The notes below the pieces were generated by a model. That model saw only the letters and a list, made by a program, of their open reading frames with translations. It was not told the DNA's origin and made no database searches. From Hymenobacter cellulosilyticus (GTDB lineage: Bacteria > Bacteroidota > Bacteroidia > Cytophagales > Hymenobacteraceae), in NCBI RefSeq assembly GCF_022919215.1, contig NZ_CP095046.1:2222501-2286500 (forward strand): DNA of 64,000 bases, written 5' to 3'. Positions within the stretch are counted from its first letter, which is position 1. Every line of letters begins with the position of its first letter. Shown here piece by piece: positions 47,031-57,825 of the stretch. The translations under genes were made by a program, and so were the position numbers.

Positions 47031-49139
47031 AACGGGTGTTCTTATCTGTAGCAGCACTTTCCCTGCTGCTAGCCGCCCGCCCCGTCCGGGCCAGGAGTAC
47101 GTGCGCCCCCCGGCCGACCTCGACCGGCTGGTACAGGAGTTGTTTGCCGAAATTCAGAGTGACCAGGTACCCTACGAGGACCTCTACGAAACCCTGCTGC
47201 TGTATTATCAAACGCCGCTCAATCTGAATACCGCTACCCGTGAAGAGCTGCGGGCCCTGCTGTTGCTGTCAGAAACCCAGATTACGGCCCTGCTCGACCA
47301 CCGCGCAGCCCAGGGCAACCTGATCAGCCTGTATGAGCTGCAAAGTGTGGAAGGCTTCGATCTGCGTACTATTTACCGGGTTTCACCCTTTGTGGCGGTG
47401 CAAAGCAGCACTGGCAACGCAGCCCGCGGCCCATTGTGGCAGCGCATTGCTCAGGAAGAAAACAATGCCCTGTTTGTGCGCTACGAGCGGGTGCTGCAAG
47501 ACCGGCAGGGCTACGCTGCTCCCGATACGACCAGCACCGGCCGGCCCGCCAGCCGCTACCTAGGCTCCCCGGATAAGCTGCTGGTGCGCTACCGCGTGAG
47601 TCATCAGCGCGACTTTAGCCTGGGCATCACGGCCGAGAAAGACGCCGGTGAGCCGCTGGTTTGGAGCCCCGGTACCCGCCGCTACGGCGCCGACTTCTAC
47701 TCCGGTCACTTTGTACTGCAGGAGCGGGGTAAGCTCAAAACCCTGGCCCTAGGCGACTACCAACTGCAGTTTGGGCAAGGCTTGCTGCTGTCTTCGGGCC
47801 TGCAGGTCGGGAAGGGCGCCGAAACCATTACCACCATCCGGCGCAGCAGTTTGGGCGTGCGGCCCTATTCCTCGGTGCTGGAAAGCACGTTTTTCCGCGG
47901 GGCGGCGGCCACTTTTACGCTGACCTCCACGCTGCGGGCCACGGCCTTCGTGTCGCGCAAGCGGGTGGATGCCAACGTGCAAACCGCCGCCGACTCCCTG
48001 GCTGAATTCGACGAGTTTTCCTCGGGCTTTCTGCTTACGGGCTTCCACCGCACGGCCAACGAACTGGCCAACCGCCAGACCCTGCGTGAAACCATCGGGG
48101 GCGGCAACCTGACCTATACCAGCCGGAGCAGCAACTTCAGCGCCGGCCTCACGGCCGTGGATTCGCACTTCGACAAGCCCTTGCAGCGCCAGCCCGAGCT
48201 GTATAACGCCTTCGAGTTTCGGGGTCGGCACAACCTGGCCATTGGCGTCAACTACAGCTACGTTATTCGAAACATCATCCTGTTTGGCGAAACGGCCCGC
48301 TCCAGCAGCGGGGCATCGGTACGGTAAACGGCCTGCTGGCTAGCCTGGCCTCCAACGTGGATGTGTCGATGCTGTACCGCAACTACGCCCGCGACTTTCA
48401 CACGTTCTACGGCAACGCCTTGAGCGAAAATACCCGCAACATCAACGAGAAAGGGCTGTACGTGGGCCTGAAAGTGCGCCCGGTGTCGCGCTGGGAAGTG
48501 TCGGCCTACTATGACCAATTCAGCTTCCCGTGGCTGAAGTTTCAGGCCGGTACGCCCACCGAGGGTCACGATTGGCTGGTGCGGGTGGCCTTTACCCCAT
48601 CCAAAACCAGCCTGCTCTACGCCCAGATTCGCAACAGGATGAAAGAGTACGACGTGGCCACCGCGCCCGGCCGCAACCTGCCCCTGACGGCTCCCACGCA
48701 GCGTCGCAGCCTGCTGTTGTTCTACGACACCAGCCCCACGCTGATTCTGAGTTTGCGTACCCGCCTGCAGGGTACGCACTTCCGCGAAGACGACGGCCCG
48801 CAGCGCACGGGCTACGTGCTAGCTCAGGACGCCTCGGTGAAAATTGGTAGGCGGCTGCAGCTCAGTGGCCGCTACGCCCTGTTCGATACCGACGACTTCG
48901 ACACCCGCCAATATGTGTTTGAGCAAGACGTGTTGTACGCCTTTTCCGTGCCGGCTCTCAGTGGGCAGGGTACCCGGGCTTACGCCATTGCCGAGGTGAA
49001 ATTCTCCAAGCACCTGACGCTGTGGCTGCGCTACGCCGAGACCCACTACCGCAATCAAACCACGGTGGGCTCGGGCCTGGAAGAGCTGCAGGGGCCGCGG
49101 CGCTCCGAGGTAAAGGTGCAGGCCCGCTACCGGTTTTAA
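47027..49139 (+). CDS. Helix-hairpin-helix domain plus barrel-like exported protein, two frame breaks
   Basis: About 704 residues after repair. A signal peptide (to V-R-A-Q) precedes an HhH/ComEA-like segment at about 50-115 (L-N-L-N-T-A-T-R-E-E-L-R-A-L-L-L-L-S, then L-L-D-H-R). The remaining 580 residues are beta-strand rich and end K-V-Q-A-R-Y-R-F, with a terminal aromatic like an outer-membrane strand. Breaks lie near 47088-47092 (one base restores E-Y-V-R-P-P-A-D-L) and at 48310-48313 (restores S-S-S-G-G-I-G-T-V-N-G). Coupled with the PorV-like gene. Such HhH-barrel pairs recur in Bacteroidota, but I know of no proven function. Confidence 0.75.
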
Positions 49140-49177
49140 CCCCACTGCCATGGTTACTAGAAAGGCTGCGGGCAAAT

Positions 49178-49212
49178 AAAAAGGGCGGCTCCAATGTGGA
49201 GCCGCCCTTTTT
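49178..49212. terminator. Bidirectional terminator between the HhH/barrel gene and the metalloprotease
   Basis: A 16-base perfect stem (AAAAAGGGCGGCTCCA with its inverse) around ATG, with T5 on each coding side. Confidence 0.92.
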
Positions 49213-49232
49213 TAGGGATTATCAGCTGCTGA

Positions 49233-52200
49233 TTACTGCTTCAGCAGGCGCTGCACCGCCGTGCCTTCTGGCATGTCGATGTGCAGCTGATATACGCCGG
49301 TACCGAGCTTGCTCAGATCCAGCTCATACTGCAGCAGGGCAGCACCTTTGGTCAAAGCCTGGGTAGCTACGGTGCGGCCCAGAGCGTCGGTTACGCGCAG
49401 CGTAACGGTGCCGCGCTGGGTGTTGTCCATGTTAACCTTGAAGATACCCGTGCTCGGGTTCGGGTACACCTGAATGCCTTTGAGCAAAGCCGCCGTCTGG
49501 TTGCCCAGCACGTTGGCTTCGTTGGTATAGGCCGAGGCCCCGATGGTGTTGACCGAACGGACGCGGTAGAAGTAGCGGCCCGTGGCAGTCACCTGATCTT
49601 CGTAGTACGTGTTGGGAGCCGCTACTGTGGCCACACGCTGGAAGTTGGTGTTATTCTGGAAGGAACGCTCCACCTCGTACGATGCGGCGTTAGAAGTTGG
49701 GTCAGCCGACCAGATGACGTCTACTTTGCCGGTGCCGTTGCTGAACGTGTTGTAGAGCGTCTGCAGCGCGAAGGGAGCAGGGGGCAACGTGCCCAGCGTG
49801 CATAGCTCCAGGCTCCAGGAGCGCAACGAGCCGCCGTTGGCCGCGTTGTTGTCGTTGACGGTCAGAGTCCATTCGCCGCTGGCAGGAACGTTGGCTAGGT
49901 CGCCCAGGTTGCCTACCGGCCGTACCGTAGCTCCTGTGCTCAAGGGGCAGCTCAGAGCCGCCGTAGCCGCGTCGTCAAAGTTCAGGTTGATGTCGGCGGT
50001 ACCGGGGCAGGCATTGGCTACCAGCGTAACCGAGCGCCCGGCCGGATTGGTCAGCGTCAGCGTCAGCTCACTTACGGCCGGATGAGTCAGCACCAGGTTA
50101 CGGATGCGCACGTCGGAAACAACTTCCGAAGTGCCGACCGAGATAACCGAAGTTACTACCCGGGTAGCACCGGCTGGAATAGCCCTTGGCACCTGCGTGG
50201 CAGCAATGGTCTGACATAGCGCCACACCCGTCTGGAACTGGGTAACAGCGGAGAACGGAGCCACACCGCAGGGGCTGGTAGCCCGTACGCGCCAGAAGTA
50301 GGTCGTATTGGGCTGCAGCGAGATGCTGGACGTGAAGCTTGTGCCGGTTACCGGAGTCAGCGCTACCACGGGGTAGTGAAGGTGGAGTTGGTGGCTACTT
50401 CAATCTCGTACCCCGTGGCGTTGGCTACCGGAGCCCACGAGAAGCGGGGGCGCAGCGTGCTGCGGTTGGCAGCCGTTGGCGCCACTGGTACCGCCGCCTG
50501 CGTTGCCAGCCGGTCGATGTTGATCAGGAACTGCTGCTGCTGGGTGACGCTGCCGCTGGTTCCTACCAGGTTGATCAGGTAAGAGCCCGAAGGAGTAGCC
50601 GTGGTGGTCGTGATGGTTGCCGTAGTGGAGCCGCCCGTCGTAACCGAAGGGTTGGCGTACGTTACCGTCATGCCCGCGGGCAGGTTGGATGCCGACAGCG
50701 CAACCGCGCCTGAGAAGCCCTGCAGTTGGCCTACGGCCACGTTGAGGGTGGTAGAAGCGCCCGGGCAGAACGTTGGGGCCGTTCCCGAAGCCGTGGTCGG
50801 CGTCAGGAAGAACGTGGGACCGGTGGGTACTTCAATGCTAAAGTTGCTGTTCGAAATATCGAAGAAAATGTTGCCCGAAGCTTGCACCTTGATGCGAGCC
50901 TGGGAAGAGGCGGCGATGCTCGTTGGCACGGTTACCAATTGAGTACCGTCGTTGGGAGTATTAGCCAGCAGGGTGGTGGGGAAAGTGCGGCCACCATCGG
51001 TGGAGAGCATGATGTCCACATTTGCCGCGTTGATGGGGGCAGCCGTGGTGTTGGCTACATCCCACGTTACCTGCTGCGGAGCGCCGGCCAGCCACCGAAC
51101 GGGGCCAGGAGTGGCCGTATTCGGGAAGGTTACCAGGAACGGACCCGCCGTGGGTACTACTACTACGTGCATGGAGTCGTAGTCGACGCCACCGCCAGCC
51201 ACGCGGTTGTCGCGGGCTACCAGGCGGAAGATCAGACGGCGGCCGTACGTGGGCAGAATCTCACCAATCGTGTCGGTGTTGGTAATCAGGTTGTAAATCT
51301 TGGGGAAGGTGCGCGTGGGCGAAGCCGTTGGGGTAAAAAACCGGAAAATCGGTGCGTTGCCCACGGGCTGCGTTGGCGGACCCGTCGGCCCCAGGTTGTA
51401 CTGCTCCCAGCTGTAAGTCAGCGGGTCGTTGTCGGCGTCGGTGGCCGAGCCGGTCAGGCTGAAGGGCGTGCGAACCGGAATCTGGTAGTTGGTCCCGGCA
51501 TTTACTACCGGGGGTGTGTTATTGGTCGGCGTGGCCACGGCGCAGTTGCCGGCCCCGTTGATGTGGGCTACAATCTGGTCGAAGCTGCGCGAGTGGAAAT
51601 ACGGCACGCTGTTGCGGGCCAAGTCCTGAGGCGTGCAGATACCGGCATAGGCCATAATGGTCACGCCACTGCCAGGTTCGTAAGCCGATACGGCCGACAG
51701 GTTGCTACCGGCGCAGTTGCCGGTGTTGCTGTTGAAGGTATGGTCGCCGCCAAACTGGTGGCCCATTTCGTGGGCTACGTAGTCAATGTCGAAAGCATCA
51801 CCCACCGGGTTGGTCAGACCCGTTACCCGCGGGCCTTGCCCTGGGTATAAGTGGCATTAACCGGCATGCAGACCGAAGGCTTCTGGGCTACCCCACCACC
51901 GCCAGTGCTGAATACGTGGCCGATGTCGTAGTTGGCATCGCCGATGATGGTGGAAATGGTCCGCTGGTTTTCATTGAGCAGCACAAACCCATCATCATTG
52001 GTGAAAGGGTCGGCGGCAGCATCTGTATAAATTATCTGGTCGTTGTTGGCAATGAGTACCATCCGCACGGCCACTTCCTTCTCGTACACGCCATTCACAC
52101 GGTTCATAGTCGTGACCATGCCCGCCAGTGCCCCAGCTTTGGTGCCGCCTTTGGTAGCCGCATATTCACCGGTACAGGCCAAAGCCAGACGGTAGGTGCG

Positions 52201-52833
52201 CAGTTGCGTACCGTTGGGAATGCGTTTGAATTCCGTGGGCTGTGGCAGGTCAATGGCTTCCTGTTCGGAGTTCAAGCACGCCCGGCCCATGGCAACCTGG
52301 TTCATCGACTGCCGGTCGAATACCAAGTGGTGCACGTTGTCGCCCTGAACGGCGGGGTCAATGTAAGTTGTCTTACCCTGCGCGCCCATGATCATGGCGT
52401 GGAAGCCGGCGGGCGACACGTCCAGGCGGGCCGTAGCTGCGGGGTCGTCGATGCCCTGGGCCTCGTAGGTCTTGATTTCCGGAAAGCGGGCGGCCAGCGA
52501 AGGATGCATCACGGGCACCTGGACTACGCGGAAGCGCTGCGAGGAGCCATCAGGCAGAGGCAGAGAAATAACCGTGGACGAGTTGCGGGCACCAGCGCCT
52601 TTCTCGGCGGGCGCTTTCTGCAGGGCGTCGCGCACGGCGGCCAACTGGAAAGCTACCGGCCGGAACTGGCGCAGGGCGGAGGTCGTGGAGCGGGCCGCTA
52701 CGGGAACTTGGGTATCGTCGGCCCACAGCACCCGTTGGGCGGTGGCTTCCTGCGAAGCACCCAGCGCCACTAGCAAACCGCCGAATAAGGCCGGCCGCCA
52801 CGTGCGCCATGAATTCGTAAAAAGTGAAGACAT
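49233..52833 (-). CDS. Secreted reprolysin-like zinc metalloprotease with type IX sorting domain, two frame breaks
   Basis: About 1200 residues after repair. Order: signal peptide (to A-T-A-Q), propeptide-like region (about 30-190, with L-P-L-P-D-G-S-S-Q-R-F), and a metzincin catalytic domain with HEMGHQFGGDH near 355. Then come Ig/FN3-like modules, a proprotein-convertase P-like region (G-E-W-T-L-T-V-N-D), an FN3 domain, and the sorting domain (V-Y-P-N-P-S-T-G-I-F, then G-V-Y-Q-L-H-I). Breaks are at 51826-51828 (joins K-A-R-G to V-T-G-L-T-N) and 50370-50373 (joins F-T-T-P to V-V-A-L-T-P). Likely a surface or secreted protease exported through type IX. Confidence 0.93.
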
Positions 52834-52948
52834 AGTTTGGATTAGGGGAAAAGAAGAATTGTTCGGAGTTGATTAAGAAGCCCTAAGATAGAATTTTTGC
52901 CTATGCCTTAAGCCCATCAACGCGAATTTCCTTCTTCCCTTTAACCCA

Positions 52949-53502
52949 TCAGCGCGGGGAAGCGGCGGAGCCTTCAAACTTCTGCTTGCTGCCGGCCGGT
53001 AAGCTGGCTTGGTCGAAGCATAGGTAATACGTTGTGTCCCGCGGGCGAAAAGGCTCGATAAAATAGGTGTGGCCATGCCGAATCAGTTGGGCCCGCAGCC
53101 CCGCCGGCGTGATTTCCAGGCGCACATTACTGGCCGGCTGGCCTACTTCCTGCCCGCATACGTCTGCAGCTCCGGATATTTGGCAGCCAGCGCCGGGGCC
53201 ATTACGGAGGAAGTACGCATCCGAAACCTCGCTACAGTGCCATCGGGCAGGGGCAGCTGCAACTCGGGACCCGCCGGCCCGGCGGTAGCGGTGGAAAGAA
53301 TTCGACGCACTGCCTCCAGGTTGAGCCGCCATACTTGGTAGTGCTGCATCTGAATCCGGGGCTTGCCGAGCCGCTTGGCCTGCGCCGGAGCCACGACCTG
53401 CCAGTAAGTGGGTACCGACGGCGAACCGACGGGCAAAGAAGTGGCAAAGGCCTGGGTCCAAAGAGAAGCGGCGGCGAAAGTCAGGGAAAGGGCAGCAAGC
53501 AT
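52949..53502 (-). CDS. Free-standing propeptide-like protein, paralog of the adjacent protease N-terminus, one frame break
   Basis: About 184 residues after repair. A signal peptide (M-L-A-A-L-S-L-T-F-A-A-A-S-L) is followed by sequence that mirrors the protease propeptide. L-P-L-P-D-G-T-V-A-R-F-R matches L-P-L-P-D-G-S-S-Q-R-F-R, and A-L-A-A-K-Y-P-E-L-Q-T-Y matches S-L-A-A-R-F-P-E-I-K-T-Y. L-E-I-T-P-A-G-L matches L-D-V-S-P-A-G-F. It ends there, with no protease domain. One base is missing at 53153-53155 (restores Y-A-G-Q-E-V-G). It lies 115 bases ahead of the protease on the same strand. It could be a separate inhibitor or chaperone, or a leftover of a duplication. Confidence 0.75.
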
Positions 53503-53591
53503 AGAGGCCGGTAGAAAGGGTGAGCAGATAACTCCTGATACTGCCAGCTCTTAGTCCAGAACCTTGCCGAACTCTCGCAGCTAAGCTTGGC

Positions 53592-53646
53592 ATACTACGC
53601 AAGAAGCCCGGCTGGAAGGCATCCGGCCGGGCTTCTTGCGTAGTAT
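53592..53646 (-). terminator. Very long perfect stem after the first DUF3857 gene
   Basis: Bases 53592-53612 and 53626-53646 are exact 21-base inverses, 10 bases after the stop of the leftward DUF3857 gene. There is no T tract, so termination is inferred from the position alone. Confidence 0.65.
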
Positions 53647-53655
53647 CAGACTAGG

Positions 53656-55589
53656 TCAGGATTCCGTTTTAACGAAAACCAACTGGTTTTTGTCGGCCGC
53701 GCTGATTTTGCGGCGGAACTCCACGTAGGCTCCGTATTCGGTGCGGGCAAAGCGCGTCTGGGGCATGCGTAGCTGCCGCACGTACTGCAGCGTGCCGTCG
53801 GGCAGGGTCTGCACCTGGCTGGAATAGGTGCCAAAGGCTGTAGTCAGCTTAACCGGGGCCGGCAGGCTCTCGGGCTTCATACCGGCCGGCACGTGAATCC
53901 GGATGGTATCCGAATGCACGAAGGCGTTGTCGAGCCAGATGTCGGCCCGCCGCTCACCGACTGCCACGGGCAAGGAAGAGGTGCGGCTAAGCAGGTTAGG
54001 AGTCAGAAAAACGCGCTTGCCACTGGGCGGTGCCAAGTTGGGCACGCTCAGGCCCAGGGTTTCCACCATGGTCGGAACGGAGGTAGCCACTCCCGGGGCA
54101 AGATTGAACTTGGTGATGGTGAAGCTGGGCAAAGGCAGGCGGTCCGCTACTTTGTTCTTCTGCTCTGCCGACGACAAATTGTGCAGCAAGGCATTAGAGT
54201 AATCCTGCTCCAGGCCCGTACGCAGGGTCCGGATGGTAGCCGTGGCATTGCCCTGGGCGTCGAGGTACACGTCGGCGCGGCGCTCCTGGCGGTTTTCGGC
54301 CACCCCGTAGCGCGGTGTGCGCACCAGCTTCCCGCCCGTGGGCGTCAGGAGCAGCGCATGCCGGTTGCCGGTAAAGCTGCCCATATAGTTGAAGGCGTTG
54401 GTCTGACTGGTGCATTCCAGCCACACGGTATCCGCTTTGGCCCCTTTGGTCAGGGGCACGCACAACACCACGTGGTTGAACTGGGTACTGGGAAATTCGG
54501 TGTGAATATCCGGCTCATCGGCCCGTACCAGGGCGCAATAGGCCGTTACGTTGGCCGCCTGCAGCAGGGCCTTGCAGTAATTAGTTAAGGCCTTACAGTC
54601 GCCGTAGCCATTGGCCGCTACCGAAGCCGCCGGAAACGTCTGCCAGCCGCCGATGCCGAGCTGAATAGAAACGTAGCGGGTATTGGCTTGCAGAAACTCG
54701 TATACTTTGCGGATACGGGCCCGCTCGTCGGTTTCGCCCTGCACCAGGGCCGCCACGCGGCTTTTCAGCGCAGCGGGCAGCTCGTCGCGGCCTGCATTGA
54801 GGTCGTAGGTCCACTGACCCAGGGTTTGCCAGGACGTGAGTGTGCCGGCGTGACCCTGTACTTCGAAAGAAGATGGCGCCGTGAGTACGGCCGGCGTCAG
54901 CTCCCGGATGGGGGCGCATCCTGCTCTTCTTCCACGGCCGCCAAATCCTGTACCTGCCACTGGTACACATCGTTGGTTCCCTGCAGGGTATGCTGGGCCG
55001 TGCTGCCAGTGGGCAAATGCTGTTCTTGGAATCGCAGGGGCAGGGCCGTAGGGGTAACTACCCGAAACGAGGACTTCTCCACGGCCAGCTGTTCCTGCGG
55101 CTGCGGGTGCCACGATGGATAAAACAGGAGGTTGCTGGACGTCACCTCGTACTCGTATTCTACCGTGTACGGGTAAACGGGCTGCCGCATGTCGGCCACC
55201 CGGGCCCGGCCGTCGTTGGCTAGGCTGAACCCATCCGACAGGCTGTAGTCGCGCACGTTGCCAGACTTCAGTTGCAAATACGCCTGGCCCGCAGCGTTGT
55301 ATACGGTTCCCCGCAGGTAACTGACCGTGTTGAGCTGGTCGTAGTACACCTGCATGGTAGCCCACTCGGCGCCGGCTTCGTCGAGGATGGTGACGGCCCG
55401 CCGCACGGTTTCCACCGTGCGGTTGGCTGATTTCACGACTAGCGTCTGCTCTTCGTTGCGCACGACAGCGTGAGCATTCTCACGGAGGGCAGCCGGCAGC
55501 GTAGCTACCGGGTACTTTAGGGGAACGCCCCCTACGGCGGCGCCGCTAGCCCATAGCAGGGCGGCTACGGAAGTAAAAAGCCGGCTCAT
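53656..55589 (-). CDS. DUF3857/transglutaminase-like exported protein, catalytic-type member, one frame break
   Basis: About 644 residues after repair. A signal peptide (M-S-R-L-F-T-S-V-A-A-L-L) is followed by the DUF3857 beta-rich domain (about 30-230). The transglutaminase-like core follows: C-K in ANGYGDCKAL near 331, H in Q-F-N-H-V-V-L near 375, and W-L-E-C-T with Glu where Asp is usual. The C-terminal DUF3858-like region comes last. The break is at 54910-54914; one base joins D-A-P-P to I-R-E-L-T-P. The start overlaps the stop of the upstream paralog (ATGA). Unlike its two neighbours it keeps Cys and His, so it alone may be enzymatically active. Substrate unknown. Confidence 0.87.
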
Positions 55590-57589
55590 GACTTCTTCTT
55601 CAGCACGATCTGCTCAGCCTGCTTGGCCAGCATCCGGTTGTAAAACTCGCGCAGGTAGGCATACTCCTCGGCCATGTACACGGGCTTGCGCAGGCTCATG
55701 CGGCTGGCAATCTGCACGGTGCCCTGGCCATTGTCCATTACCGTGTAGGAGAAGCGGCCCCCGTTGTCGGGCAAGTCCACGATGGAGGGCTTGGGAAGCT
55801 CTTCGGCCTGGTAGCCGGCCGGCAGCTGAATGGTGAGCATCACGGTTTCATCAACCTGAGCTCCAAAGTCAACCGGGAAGCGGCGTCCTTCGCGCTGGAA
55901 CGGATTTTTCTCGTCCGTAAACTGGCGCATGGGGTTCAAATAAATCGTGCTTACGGGCGCGTCGGCACCGGGCATGCTAAACTCGTAGTCAACGGCCAGG
56001 GGCTTCTGCAGCAAGTCCCGCTCCTTGAAAGTGTACTTCGGAATGCTCCAGCCTTCGTGGCTGCTGATTATTTCCTCGATAAACTTCTTCTCCCCGTTTT
56101 TCTGCAGCTTTTCCCGGGTGCTCAGGCCCGAGTAGCCGCCGTGCTCCTGGTGAATCTTGCCGGTATAGCCGCCCCGCTCATCCAGGGTCAGCGTTACTTG
56201 GCGGTACTCCAGGTGGCGCTGGCTGGGCTGCAGGTTTACCCAGCGCGACTGAGCCGCGTCGGGCAGAATCAGGCGGCCGGTGCCACTCAGGCAGCGCGGG
56301 GGGAGCATGCCGCAGGGCACCAGCTCTTCGGTGGCGTCCAGTAGCATTTCCTTGCCCTCGGGCAAAGCCACGTGGGCCACTACGTAGTTGAATTTGGACA
56401 GCAGCGGAAAGTTCTGGTTCACCATGCCATTGTCGCGGGTGCTGAGCAGCACGGGATTGGCCTGCAGGCCCGCCTCGCGCAGGGCCGCAATCAGCAGTAG
56501 GTTGATGTCGGCCGCCGAGCCGCTGTGCTGGTCGTAGGCTTTGCGAACCGTGGAGGTGGAAAAAACGCGGTCCGCACCGTTGTACTTCACCGATTTGCGC
56601 ACTAGGTCGTGAATGGCCGCAATGCGCTCCGGAGCATTGGGATTCTTGGCCAGCAGGGCCGTCAGCTGCTCTTTCAGAAAGCTGCCCCGGCTGAGCTGGG
56701 CGCCGAAGTTGTCGTCTTCGAGCAGAATCTGGTTGATTTTGTTCCAGGAGTTGGTCACACTCCGGTAGCCGCTGTTCGGCATTCTGGTGCCGGCCAGTTC
56801 AAAATCCATCTGGGCGACGTAGTCGTCGGGCGTGGTCATGAAGGGCTCCCGGCTTAGGGCCGGCACATCCTTCATAGCCCAGCGGTAGTTCGTAACCTGC
56901 GCCACCACCGGGTCCGAGCCGGCTATGGTGTACTGGGTATTCGTTACTTCCCGCTCCTGCGTAGCCAGGGGCTCGTAGCCCTGCAGCAGCATCTTATAGT
57001 CGAGGTATTCGGGAATGGCAATGCGGTACTCGCTCCAGCGGGTCGGAATACTGCGTTGAAACCGCCAGTCGTGCAGATTGAAGGTAAAGTCTGAGCTCAG
57101 CAAGTACGTGTACTCGATGATAGAGCCTTCCCGCACGTTGGGCAAGGTAAACTTGCGCACGGAGTTGTTAATGGTCGTCTGCTCCGTGAAGGTGGAAGAC
57201 AGCTCCAGCTTCTCCTTTACCACCTGATTGTTAACCAGGTTGTAGGTATAGCCGCGCAGGTTGGTGAGCTTTTCCGCGTCGCCATCCTTGCGGTAGAGCG
57301 GGATGCGCACGGTAGCCCAGTCGTAGCCCGACTTTTTCAGGATTTTGATACGGGTAACCCGCTCCATTACGTACCGGAACTCGCCTTCGAAGACTTCGAA
57401 GCGGGTGCGGCCAAAGTCGCAGAGTACTACGGCTTCGGCTGCGCTGTCGGCCACGAAGTTTGCGGCGGTCAGGTCACGCTCATCAATCTTACCAAATTTA
57501 ACGGGTTCATTCTGACCTAAAGCCGGAAGAGAAGTAATGCCCGCCACTACTACAGCCACAGCTGTGCGGCGAAGTAAAGGTGTTATCAT
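55586..57589 (-). CDS. DUF3857/transglutaminase-like exported protein, non-catalytic type (second copy)
   Basis: 667 residues from the ATG at 57589. A signal peptide (to L-G-Q-N-E) is followed by DUF3857 (about 60-250: Y-V-M-E-R-V-T-R-I-K-I-L-K-K-S-G-Y). The transglutaminase-like fold comes next, with H-S-G-S-A-A-D-I-N-L-L-L near 361, where Ile replaces the catalytic Cys, and K-F-N-Y-V-V-A-H, where Tyr replaces His. L-L-D-A-T keeps the Asp. Probably a folded but inactive relative acting as a binding module. It is translationally coupled to the next gene. Confidence 0.87.
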   Translation of the reverse strand: MITPLLRRTAVAVVVAGITSLPALGQNEPVKFGKIDERDLTAANFVADSAAEAVVLCDFGRTRFEVFEGEFRYVMERVTRIKILKKSGYDWATVRIPLYRKDGDAEKLTNLRGYTYNLVNNQVVKEKLELSSTFTEQTTINNSVRKFTLPNVREGSIIEYTYLLSSDFTFNLHDWRFQRSIPTRWSEYRIAIPEYLDYKMLLQGYEPLATQEREVTNTQYTIAGSDPVVAQVTNYRWAMKDVPALSREPFMTTPDDYVAQMDFELAGTRMPNSGYRSVTNSWNKINQILLEDDNFGAQLSRGSFLKEQLTALLAKNPNAPERIAAIHDLVRKSVKYNGADRVFSTSTVRKAYDQHSGSAADINLLLIAALREAGLQANPVLLSTRDNGMVNQNFPLLSKFNYVVAHVALPEGKEMLLDATEELVPCGMLPPRCLSGTGRLILPDAAQSRWVNLQPSQRHLEYRQVTLTLDERGGYTGKIHQEHGGYSGLSTREKLQKNGEKKFIEEIISSHEGWSIPKYTFKERDLLQKPLAVDYEFSMPGADAPVSTIYLNPMRQFTDEKNPFQREGRRFPVDFGAQVDETVMLTIQLPAGYQAEELPKPSIVDLPDNGGRFSYTVMDNGQGTVQIASRMSLRKPVYMAEEYAYLREFYNRMLAKQAEQIVLKKKS

Positions 57590-57825
57590 ACAAGAAGATA
57601 AAAGAGGAAAAGCTGAGAAATAGCAACAAATGCCTTTGCCAAAGCCAGGCAAAAGCAGCTAGATGGAACAGTAAATAGAGGCGAATCGGAAAGGGCGGAT
57701 AATCGTAGGATAAAGATGCGGAAAACCCGCTATACTCCAAACTTCATGGCCGCTTCACACAAGATTTTTATATCTGACTAAAATCGGCTGGGCCTGGGCC
57801 AGCCAGTGGCGGCGGACAGTAGCTG

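Noticed and set aside
50726..52773. Long rightward frames opposite the metalloprotease
   Set aside because: They overlap the HExxH catalytic region on the other strand and are Gly/Arg/Val-rich shadows.
53592..53646. A microRNA-like or riboswitch structure
   Set aside because: A single perfect stem with no conserved loops right behind a stop is more simply a terminator or processing hairpin.
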